From: JAVBLW01 sp031553215
GTDB lineage: Bacteria; Bacillota_I; Bacilli_A; Acholeplasmatales; Anaeroplasmataceae
Length of the DNA: 6,098 bases
Assembly (NCBI GenBank): GCA_031553215.1
Contig: JAVBLW010000018.1
Location: 1 to 6,098 of the forward strand
Direction of reading: 5' to 3'
Each line of letters starts with the position of its first letter. Position 1 is the stretch's first letter. Shown here in pieces: positions 1 to 5,966 of this stretch. A program made the position numbers and the translations under genes. The notes below the pieces were generated by a model. The model did not search any database. It had not been told where the DNA came from and worked only from the letters and a program-made list of their open reading frames with translations.

Positions 1-1
1 A

Positions 2-352
2 AGTGATGAATCCTATATGATCGCTATGTATAATGAACCAATTCATCAAGAACAGGATGGCGTTTGGAAAGACATTGACAATAGTTTAACTATTAGCACA
101 GCAAAAGAAAGTGAAGATTTTGAAGGGCTTGAAAACAAAAATAATAATAAATTTAAAGTTAAGTTTGCTAGAAAATCAACTTCTAATAAGCTGTTGACAA
201 TAAAAAATGGAGATTCAGTAATCTCATGGTCTTCTGTAAAAGAGATTAAGAACTCAAAAAAAATCAAAGATAATACATCAAAGAAAAAGGATAATTCTAT
301 TGATACGTTGACGGAGATGAAACGGAACACTCATTTACCGGAACAGGAGTAA
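2..352 (+). pseudogene. N-terminal fragment of an RHS/YD-repeat surface protein, 5' end outside the window
   Basis: The frame is open from base 2, so the gene begins upstream of the window; the ATG at 17 is only an internal methionine. The translation contains AMYNEPIHQEQDGVWKDIDN, which matches the pattern near the start of large clostridial YD-repeat/WapA-like proteins (a tyrosine-proline/histidine stretch, then W-x-x-I-D-N). It is followed by a lysine- and asparagine-rich stretch with FKVKFARK and ISW. The frame ends at a TAA (350-352) that overlaps the ATG of the downstream fragment as TAATG. The last residues (about TLTEM onward) look out of frame, because the + frame opened by 304 reads YVDGDETEHSFTG and joins directly to the DEDGLGY region of the same protein family. 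I therefore read this as the first part of one original gene, split by a deletion or frameshift near 295-310. Family relatives usually carry several hundred residues between these two parts. No function is expected of this fragment alone. Confidence 0.65.
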
Positions 353-356
353 TGGA
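293..356 (+). other. Frame break and probable internal deletion within the RHS gene
   Basis: Frame 2 carries the N-terminal RHS sequence up to about base 295. Frame 1 carries RHS-like sequence from 304 (YVDGDETEHSFTGTGVMDEDG), directly after a TGA at 301-303. The switch therefore lies at about 295-310. A simple single-base frameshift is less likely than a deletion, because the two parts normally sit hundreds of residues apart in this family; that spacing comes from family knowledge and was not measured here. Confidence 0.6.
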
Positions 357-3300
357 TGAAGACGGCTTAGGCTATCAATTAACAAAAAATGTAAGCTCTA
401 ATGAATGCACCTTAACAGATAAACATAAAAACAAAATGCTATTTAGCAGTGCAGGGTATTTAAGAACAATAACCGATTCAAACAATAATGTATTAACTAT
501 ATACTATGACGCTGGTTCAACACTGATATCATCAGTAATTGATGGTGCCGGAAGAAAAACCACATTTACATATAACTCAAAGAAATACCTAAGTAAAATA
601 ACCGATCCATCTGGCAGAAGTACAACATACAGCTATTCCAGTACCTATAATGGACCAATAAGCAGTGAAGAAGGCGGATTTCTTAGAACAGTCACCTATC
701 CTGATGGTACAAGCACTAATTATACATATTATAGTGACGGAACCATGGAAACAGCAAAAAACTCAAATAATATAGGGGTACAGTTTCAATACACCTCTGA
801 TGCTTCAAAACGTGTAGCTAAAGTTACAGAAATGTCAGGTACAAAAGCCGGTAAAAATATAAAATTCAGCTATTTATCAGATGGAAGAACTACCTGTCAG
901 GCAACAGGTGTTGACGGAATAATGGACACATCAGACGATTTGATAACAACATATTGTTTTGATGTAATGGGACATTTAACCTCAACCTATAGTGAAAATA
1001 TAAATAAAACAGCATTTTATGACGCATATGCTTATGAGTATGATCCGGACGCACTAGGAACCCAGCCCATAAACCCTGGAAATGTTAATAAAATAATGAA
1101 AAGCAGTAAAGGATATAAGGCAATACCAAATGAACTTTTGAATCATAGTGCAGAAACAGACAGTTCATGGTTCACAATAAATCCTGTAAGCAGTATTTCA
1201 TATTCAGCATCAAGAGCAACAGATTGTGTATATATTGGAAAAAGCTCACTAAAATTAAAAGTTGACCAGGCCACAAATGAAAAACTGGTAATGAAACAAG
1301 AAAAAAGAGAATTACCTTATGGTGCAACATACACTTATTCTGCATATGTAAATACTAATGATATTGTTGCAAGTGCAGGAGATGGTGGTGCAGGAATATA
1401 TGTTGAAACGGTTACCCATACCGGAATAAAGACAAGAAAATATGCAGAGTTTGTAACAGGAACAACAGATAAAAACATTAATAATGGTTGGAGAAAAATA
1501 CAAGTAACATTTACTATTCCACAGTATTTCTATTATGCAGAGCTTGGAGTTGAGCTAAGATATGCAAAAGGTACAGCATGGTTTGATGCAATGCAGCTTG
1601 AGAAAGAAGAAACCTCAAGTGCATATAACCTATTAGAAAACAGCGGATTTGAAAACGGAGCATGGAGTACATTAAGTCTGACCAAAGGGCAAATTTACAC
1701 ATCAGGTGCAAAAGAAGGCGTAAAATGCTTTAGATTTGAAGGAAACTATATCAATAAAAACAGAATAAGCCAAACCGTTGAAATAAACAAATCAGGCACT
1801 CAATCCTATGTATTATCAGGATGGGCAAAAGCAAGTTCAGCTCAATCAGGTGGAAATAAAAAATTCGCATTAGGAGCAACTGTAAGATATACTGATGGAA
1901 CCACAAAAACAGATGAACTAAAATTTAATCCATATAATACAGACTGGCAATATGTAACCGGAGCAATATTTCCTGATCCTGCAAAAACAGTTTCCAATAT
2001 AACAATAGAAGCAATATATGACTATAACGTAGGGGAGGCATGTTTTGACAGTATAGCACTGGTATCAGATTTATCTTCAACCAGTTATACCTACGATGCT
2101 AAAGGAAACCTGCTTTCAACATCCCAAACATCAAAAACCACATACAGCTACACCAATGATAATAACATATCAAAGATAATATCACCATCCGGTTATAATT
2201 ATCAATACACATATGATGATAAAAATAACCTGACAAGTGTAACAAGTGAAGCTGGTGTTAAATCAGATTTAACCTATGATACATACGGCAATCCATTATC
2301 TGTAAAAACAGGAAACATAATAAATACAGCAACCTATTTTGATGGAAATTATCTAAGTACAATAAAAGATACAAGAGGAAAAACCACATACTATAATTAT
2401 GATCCAACCAAAGGTTTGCTTTTAAATAAAATGGATGCCAATGGAATAATAACAAGGTATACCTATGATTCAGCCACGGATAATCAAATATCTTCATATA
2501 TTGACATAGACAGAAATGGACAGGCAAATGCCCAAGACCCAAAATACAGTCTAGTATATGCAAATAAGAGATTAAAAACTATAAACCATAATAATTTTAA
2601 TTACAATTTAGACTATAATGAATTTGGAGAAATACTTTCAATTAATGTAAATAGTACAAAACTAATTAATTATATATACAAGGGTGACAATAGAAAACGA
2701 CAGATTGTAAATTATTATGGAGTATCCCTAGAATATGCATATGACAACTTGTTTAGAATAATCAGCAAAAGATATAACGGAAACATAATATATGAATGGA
2801 AGTATGACACCCAAGGGAATATATATAAGTTAATTGACAATGCCAATAAAATAACTTACAATTTTGAATATGATAATGGTGGAAGATTAATCAGGCAGAT
2901 AAGTTATAGCGGGCTAAATTATGAAATAGGATATGACATAGAGAACAGAGTTAATAAGTTAAGCTATCAATTTGGTAAGGAACCATCTAAAACGCAAAAA
3001 ATAACTTATGGCCAAGATAATAGAATACAATCCTTGACATTATTAAATAATTTAGGAACTTCGTATAATTATGACAGTATAGGTAGAGTAACAAGTCAGT
3101 CATTAAACCTTAATAGTCAGGGAACGAACAAAATCACCCAGAATTACACATACCTTGCAGGAGTAGGAACCAACAGTACTTACATGGTTGAAAGTATAGA
3201 ATATAATAAAACCATAGGAGGAGCTACAAGCCTGACAGGTTCAAAATTAACTTACACCTACGATGCTTTAGGGAATATAGAAACAATAAGTGAAGGCGGA

Positions 3301-3408
3301 GTACTAAAGTTAAAATATTATTATGATAATTTAAACCAATTAATAAAAGAAGAAGATTACAGAATAAATGCAATAACCACATATAGCTACGATGTTGCGT
3401 TGTGGTGA
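352..3408 (+). CDS. RHS/YD-repeat protein body with two carbohydrate-binding-like modules; truncated at both ends, probably a pseudogene
   Basis: This is a 1018-residue frame. In family terms it is a secreted or surface YD-repeat (RHS/WapA-like) protein whose repeats form a large beta-shell that encloses a C-terminal toxin. Visible parts: DEDGLGYQL entry region (1-10); YD repeats about 40-235 (for example GRKTTFTYN, GRSTTYSY); two tandem jelly-roll, CBM-like modules about 260-420 and 425-573, each opening with an asparagine/leucine start (NELLNHSAE, NLLENSGFENG) and ending with a W/CFD strand (AWFDAMQLE, ACFDSIALV); then a second YD block from about 578 (YTYDAKGNL, YTYDALGNIE) to the end. The frame is open from 304, so the ATG at 352 is merely the first one; its AGGAG (345-349) is only 2 bases away, and translation may depend on coupling to the upstream stop. 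The C-terminus ends in TYSYDV then ALW-stop, where the family would continue with G-G-N. The RHS core and toxin tip are missing, and no immunity gene follows. Confidence 0.8.
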   Translation: MDEDGLGYQLTKNVSSNECTLTDKHKNKMLFSSAGYLRTITDSNNNVLTIYYDAGSTLISSVIDGAGRKTTFTYNSKKYLSKITDPSGRSTTYSYSSTYNGPISSEEGGFLRTVTYPDGTSTNYTYYSDGTMETAKNSNNIGVQFQYTSDASKRVAKVTEMSGTKAGKNIKFSYLSDGRTTCQATGVDGIMDTSDDLITTYCFDVMGHLTSTYSENINKTAFYDAYAYEYDPDALGTQPINPGNVNKIMKSSKGYKAIPNELLNHSAETDSSWFTINPVSSISYSASRATDCVYIGKSSLKLKVDQATNEKLVMKQEKRELPYGATYTYSAYVNTNDIVASAGDGGAGIYVETVTHTGIKTRKYAEFVTGTTDKNINNGWRKIQVTFTIPQYFYYAELGVELRYAKGTAWFDAMQLEKEETSSAYNLLENSGFENGAWSTLSLTKGQIYTSGAKEGVKCFRFEGNYINKNRISQTVEINKSGTQSYVLSGWAKASSAQSGGNKKFALGATVRYTDGTTKTDELKFNPYNTDWQYVTGAIFPDPAKTVSNITIEAIYDYNVGEACFDSIALVSDLSSTSYTYDAKGNLLSTSQTSKTTYSYTNDNNISKIISPSGYNYQYTYDDKNNLTSVTSEAGVKSDLTYDTYGNPLSVKTGNIINTATYFDGNYLSTIKDTRGKTTYYNYDPTKGLLLNKMDANGIITRYTYDSATDNQISSYIDIDRNGQANAQDPKYSLVYANKRLKTINHNNFNYNLDYNEFGEILSINVNSTKLINYIYKGDNRKRQIVNYYGVSLEYAYDNLFRIISKRYNGNIIYEWKYDTQGNIYKLIDNANKITYNFEYDNGGRLIRQISYSGLNYEIGYDIENRVNKLSYQFGKEPSKTQKITYGQDNRIQSLTLLNNLGTSYNYDSIGRVTSQSLNLNSQGTNKITQNYTYLAGVGTNSTYMVESIEYNKTIGGATSLTGSKLTYTYDALGNIETISEGGVLKLKYYYDNLNQLIKEEDYRINAITTYSYDVALW

Positions 3409-4250
3409 AAAAATTCACTTGCCCATTTCACTGGTGATATTTCATGTAATACATTTACAAGCAATATGTAATCAAATTTATTATCAGACAAATCATCATC
3501 TGATGTATAGTGTCTTACATGACATTTGATTTTATCTTTAATATACAAGTTGTAATTCTCATCATCTAAGTCATATGTAAAATACTCCAAAAAATAATTA
3601 TTGTTTTGGTTAAGTAACTTGTCAAGTATTACACCAAAACGCCCTTTACCAACCCCATAATCTAAAATCTTTAATGTTTCACCTTTTTTAAGCCTATCAT
3701 TTATTTTAGTGAAGATAATATTAGTTTGAGGGTCATTATTGCCTGTAATAACGGATTGAGGAGTATAAAATAAGCATTGTTCAAAAAATCTGTACATTTC
3801 CCACCCAGTTATATCTTGTAAAAAATCAATCAAATCCTCTGTTGTTCCAATGATGGAATTATATATGTCTGCATAAAAACCACCTGTTTGCCCTCCCCGT
3901 TTCTGTATTTTTCCATCTTTTACGTATATCGTTTCATCAAATTCAAAAATAGGTATCAGATGAATTGAATGAGTCGCAACCCATAATGTTGCATTAGGAA
4001 GCTCCTTTTCTATTGTTGTAACAAACTCTATTACTTTATCTAAATGAAGATGCAGTTCAGGTTCATCTAAAATAATAGTTAAATTTTCATTTTTTCTATA
4101 AGCTGACAGTGACGCAAGAAATATACTTATATAAAATAAATTTCTTTCACCAGGCGATGCCTGATTAAAAAAATAGTCACGAAAAGCATGAACGTCTTTT
4201 TCTTCACTTTTGACAATCATTATATTTTTAATTCTCAAACCATTTTCCAC
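3387..4250 (-). CDS. Remnant of a fused ABC/SMC-like ATPase and class I methyltransferase; both ends lost, probably a pseudogene
   Basis: This is a 287-residue frame that opens with a GTG at 4250. The N-terminal half is the C-terminal lobe of an SMC/RecF/AAA_21-like ABC ATPase: an ABC signature SPGER (residues 32-36), a Walker B strand with LDEPELHLH (61-69, catalytic D62-E63) and an H-loop ATHS (92-95). The Walker A loop, normally near the start of such proteins, is absent. After a linker (about 115-190) comes a Rossmann class I methyltransferase domain: SAM-binding motif I ILDYGVGKGRFG (195-206), an acidic strand YDLDD (226-230) and a motif IV-like strand FDYILLVNVLHEI (259-271). The end of that domain is cut off at the RHS junction, with the last six residues encoded by antisense RHS DNA. 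As it stands, it cannot bind ATP normally or complete the methyltransferase fold. The original substrate is unknown. ABC ATPases of this lobe type occur in many phage-defence systems, so a defence role is possible but not shown. The GTG has no well-spaced ribosome binding site. Confidence 0.75.
   Translation of the reverse strand: MENGLRIKNIMIVKSEEKDVHAFRDYFFNQASPGERNLFYISIFLASLSAYRKNENLTIILDEPELHLHLDKVIEFVTTIEKELPNATLWVATHSIHLIPIFEFDETIYVKDGKIQKRGGQTGGFYADIYNSIIGTTEDLIDFLQDITGWEMYRFFEQCLFYTPQSVITGNNDPQTNIIFTKINDRLKKGETLKILDYGVGKGRFGVILDKLLNQNNNYFLEYFTYDLDDENYNLYIKDKIKCHVRHYTSDDDLSDNKFDYILLVNVLHEISPVKWASEFFHHNATS
3394..3410. other. Rearrangement junction truncating two convergent genes
   Basis: The RHS frame follows its family pattern up to the valine codon at 3394-3396 and then reads A-L-W-stop. 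On the opposite strand the methyltransferase frame follows a plausible sequence up to S-E-F-F (ending about 3408) and then reads H-H-N-A-T-S-stop inside RHS sequence. The breakpoint must lie between about 3397 and 3408. The two stop codons overlap tail to tail over 3387-3408. No insertion-sequence end, target duplication or tRNA is visible at the junction. Confidence 0.6.
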
Positions 4251-4260
4251 TTATTCTCAT
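4228..4260 (-). pseudogene. Original start of the ATPase-methyltransferase gene, now an out-of-frame 10-codon stub
   Basis: An ATG at 4258-4260 follows a very good ribosome binding site (GGAGGG, 6-base spacing) and reads MRISGKWFEN then TAA. It is in a different frame from the GTG at 4250. The peptide resembles the first beta-strand of RecF/SMC-type ATPases, which often read M-x-I-x-x-x-x-I/F-E/K-N-F. I infer that this is the true gene start and that an internal deletion removed the Walker A half, joining codon 8-10 to the distal ATPase part with a frame change. An alternative is a leader peptide. It could still be translated and could reduce or couple translation of the remnant. Confidence 0.4.
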
Positions 4261-4266
4261 AATAAA

Positions 4267-4272
4267 CCCTCC
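4267..4272 (-). promoter_or_regulatory. Strong ribosome binding site for the ATG at 4260
   Basis: The - strand reads GGAGGG, then TTTATT, then ATG at 4260. The 6-base spacing is good. The GTG at 4250 is 16 bases away and is not served by it. This decides that the original start was ATG 4260, in a frame that now closes after ten codons. Confidence 0.7.
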
Positions 4273-4294
4273 CTCACTTCATATCAAAATTTAT

Positions 4295-4434
4295 TTATAG
4301 AAGTAAACAGCCTCCATTATAGATACTATATATTTAATTTTTTATGTATATCAACATTATAGTGCATTTTATACAAAATGTATATATTATATCCAACTTA
4401 TACCATTATAAATAAACTTAATTTACTTCTATAA
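4295..4434. repeat. 13-bp perfect inverted repeat flanking about 114 bases of intergenic DNA
   Basis: TTATAGAAGTAAA at 4295-4307 and its exact reverse complement TTTACTTCTATAA at 4422-4434 enclose the candidate promoter of the ATPase-methyltransferase gene. A direct repeat CCATTATA lies just inside it (4314-4321 and 4403-4410). The unit is 140 bp, the size of a small MITE, but I see no target duplication next to the arms. It may instead be a pair of regulator sites or mRNA secondary structure. Confidence 0.5.
4356..4384 (-). promoter_or_regulatory. Candidate promoter of the ATPase-methyltransferase gene, with a palindrome in the spacer
   Basis: On the - strand, TATACA (4384-4379) and a consensus TATAAT (4361-4356) are separated by 17 bases. 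The -35 matches 4 of 6 consensus positions. Transcription would start near 4349, about 90 bases before the ATG at 4260. The spacer holds the palindrome CATTTTGTATAAAATG (4380-4365, 6-base arms and a 4-base centre), which is placed where a repressor could block the promoter. AT-rich DNA produces such matches by chance, so confidence is moderate. Confidence 0.4.
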
Positions 4435-4623
4435 TTCTACACTTTATCTAGTTGTATTATTAATTAGCTTAAGTTATAAAATAAGAATCAAGTAAATACT
4501 AAGTATTATGTTCAAATCTTTGTCGACTAGATCTAATCTTAGCTTTGACATTTACAAAAGTATATTTGGGAATTAATACCATTCTTTGCTAATGGGTATA
4601 AAATAAACTTAACTGAAATACTA
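4435..4623. other. Intergenic DNA downstream of the CARF-TIR gene, no gene seen
   Basis: Together with 4261-4434 this makes a 363-base gap between two - strand genes. I see no coding frame with a ribosome binding site. An imperfect hairpin at 4577-4600 (ATACC-ATT paired with AATGGGTAT, one bulged base, loop CTTTGCT) lies about 25 bases after the CARF-TIR stop. It lacks a U-tract on the - strand, so it is not a convincing intrinsic terminator. Confidence 0.4.
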
Positions 4624-5697
4624 CTATATTTGGGTATTTTCCAAGAAATATGGAAGTTTTTCTTTTATTACATTTAACCCCTGATAACTATTTTGATAAA
4701 TTAAACATCGTTTTTGAGTCAAATCGAACGGAACATCATTTATATTTTGTGTTAAAATAATAACTGGTTTTCCTAATGTATGGGCAACTCCCAATTCATA
4801 CATTACATTTGCATTTTTATTTGTTATATCTGATATAATTATCTCTGCTTCACAAATCCCCCTCCAAATATCTTCTAAAACATCATGTCCATATAAATTA
4901 TCGGCTCTGGATACAACATAACCCTTTTTTTCACAAGTTTCTTTTACAACCTCATATGTATCATTAGACCAGCTTTCGGAAAAAGGCATTATTGTAAAAA
5001 TAGAATTATTTATTACTTTTTTATGTCTACCACTAAAATGAGGAGTTACAATCATTTCTTTGTTATATATATGATATTGATTTAAATTATCTGGATTTAG
5101 TATATTTGTTGGCGTTGTAATTATATCAGTTTGAATGTACAAAGTAGTGGATTCTGGCTCAGGCTTCCTATACTTTGGAATATATTTGTTATAATTTACG
5201 TGACAAATATCAACTTTATTACGTCCAAGTTGGTTCATAATATAAGCTGCAATTAACATTTGATTTCCCATTATTTTTTTGCCACCTGATACATCAAAAA
5301 TAAATTTATTATAATCGGTATTTTCTATAAATATATTTATTATTTTAAGATAAATATCATATATCTCCGATTCATCTTGATTAAATATAACGCAACTAAT
5401 TTGTGAAATTGATAGATTACAATATTTTTGAATTTTATCAGCTTGTGAAACTGTTTCTTCTGAGCATATTAATATAAGTTTTTTAGGTTTAAGAATTTCA
5501 TAGGTAACTACATTCACTTCCGGCGTAAAGCCAACTAAACTTACTAGTACATCATAATTATCAAACTTTCTTTTATTTTTAATATTTTTAACAACAAATG
5601 GTAATACTTTCTTAACATAATATTCTTCTGCTAATTCAAGTTCACCTTTATCAAGTAATGAAAACCATTCACCTTTAGTTTTTTCAATATTATCCAT
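4624..5697 (-). CDS. CARF-like sensor fused to a TIR-like/deoxyribosyltransferase-like effector domain
   Basis: A 357-residue protein that appears complete. The start ATG at 5697 has GAGGAG 8 bases upstream. Residues 1-45 are mainly helical and charged. Residues about 48-190 look like a CARF domain of the Card1/Csm6/DUF1887 type: first strand DVLVSLVGFTPEV (49-61), second strand KKLILICSEET (72-82), and FDVSGGKKIM (134-143), corresponding to the conserved D-x-T/S-G-G-x-K-x-M ligand loop. Residues about 230-352 form a TIR-like or nucleoside deoxyribosyltransferase-like Rossmann domain: IFTIMPF (233-239), an EAEIIISDIT strand (283-292), then NANVMYELGVAHTLGKPVI (295-313), with E301 in the place of the catalytic glutamate. 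No signal peptide or membrane segment is seen, so it should be cytosolic. By family analogy, a cyclic oligoadenylate would bind the CARF dimer and switch on NAD+ or nucleotide cleavage, as in CARF-TIR effectors of type III CRISPR systems. No cas gene is in the window. It could instead be a sensor for another nucleotide. The fold assignments are strong; the activity is inferred. Confidence 0.8.
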   Translation of the reverse strand: MDNIEKTKGEWFSLLDKGELELAEEYYVKKVLPFVVKNIKNKRKFDNYDVLVSLVGFTPEVNVVTYEILKPKKLILICSEETVSQADKIQKYCNLSISQISCVIFNQDESEIYDIYLKIINIFIENTDYNKFIFDVSGGKKIMGNQMLIAAYIMNQLGRNKVDICHVNYNKYIPKYRKPEPESTTLYIQTDIITTPTNILNPDNLNQYHIYNKEMIVTPHFSGRHKKVINNSIFTIMPFSESWSNDTYEVVKETCEKKGYVVSRADNLYGHDVLEDIWRGICEAEIIISDITNKNANVMYELGVAHTLGKPVIILTQNINDVPFDLTQKRCLIYQNSYQGLNVIKEKLPYFLENTQI

Positions 5698-5705
5698 TAA
5701 ATATT

Positions 5706-5711
5706 CTCCTC
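5706..5711 (-). promoter_or_regulatory. Ribosome binding site of the CARF-TIR gene
   Basis: The - strand reads GAGGAG followed by eight bases (AATATTTA) and the ATG at 5697. This supports that ATG as the start; no better-supported upstream start is seen in frame. Confidence 0.75.
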
Positions 5712-5736
5712 AAATTATGTATTTTTTACTATATTC

Positions 5737-5765
5737 ATTATATTACTTATATATTTTAATGTCAA
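5737..5765 (-). promoter_or_regulatory. Perfect-consensus sigma-A promoter of the CARF-TIR gene
   Basis: On the - strand, TTGACA (5765-5760) and TATAAT (5742-5737) are separated by exactly 17 bases: both hexamers and the spacing match the vegetative consensus fully. Transcription should start near 5730, giving a leader of about 33 bases with the ribosome binding site. No clear operator overlaps it, which suggests constant expression with control at the protein level, as expected for a ligand-activated effector. Confidence 0.8.
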
Positions 5766-5822
5766 TAATTGAGATTTTCTTGTCTTAATGTAATAAATTA
5801 CTCATCCTTAATTTTACAATTT

Positions 5823-5903
5823 AAAATGTATCCCATTTCATAATTCGCTCTTTTGTATTACTCATTACTATATACTATAAACGTGCAAAAATGGATACAT
5901 TTT
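5823..5903. repeat. 11-bp perfect inverted repeat, extended imperfectly
   Basis: AAAATGTATCC at 5823-5833 is the reverse complement of GGATACATTTT at 5893-5903. The match continues inward as CATTT against AAATG with one extra C. The loop is about 59 bases. The right arm runs into a T-tract, but the loop is long for an intrinsic terminator. It could be regulator sites or the edge of a mobile element. Confidence 0.45.
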
Positions 5904-5928
5904 TTTTACAACTATAAATGTGCAAAAA
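5875..5928 (+). repeat. Two 17-bp direct repeats (CTATAAAYGTGCAAAAA), 37-bp period
   Basis: Copies at 5875-5891 and 5912-5928 differ at one base (C or T). The core GTGCAAA recurs inverted as TTTGCAC at 6001-6007, next to the likely transcription start of the rightward gene. Repeats of this kind upstream of a promoter are usually binding sites for one protein. Confidence 0.5.
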
Positions 5929-5966
5929 CGCACCCATAAATTTACAATAAGAAAAAATCAAAAAAA

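Noticed and set aside
46..330. Open frame of 94 residues on the - strand
   Set aside because: It is the antisense shadow of the RHS N-terminal fragment, is phenylalanine/leucine/serine-rich as expected from antisense of lysine-rich coding DNA, and has no family motif.
1312..1711. Two short - strand frames of 63 and 65 residues
   Set aside because: They are antisense to the jelly-roll modules of the RHS body, cysteine-rich and low-complexity, with no recognisable domain.
2258..2563. Open frame of 101 residues on the - strand
   Set aside because: It is antisense to YD repeats; its composition follows from repeated Tyr-Asp codons on the other strand.
3224..3418. Open frame of 64 residues on the - strand at the RHS end
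   Set aside because: It lies inside RHS coding DNA and across the junction and shows no motif; the ATPase-methyltransferase frame explains the - strand beyond it.
3405..3418. GTGAA-AAAA-TTCAC hairpin at the convergent stop codons as a bidirectional terminator
   Set aside because: The stem is only 5 bp with two G-C pairs and there is no clear U-tract; it lies on the junction and is likely chance.
4577..4600. Hairpin after the CARF-TIR stop as an intrinsic terminator
   Set aside because: The stem has a bulge and is AT-rich, and the - strand continues with TAATTCCC instead of a U-run.
5823..5938. CRISPR-like array formed by the repeated sequences in the right intergenic region
   Set aside because: There are only two 17-bp copies with a 20-base gap and a separate inverted repeat; there is no series of regularly spaced repeats of CRISPR length.
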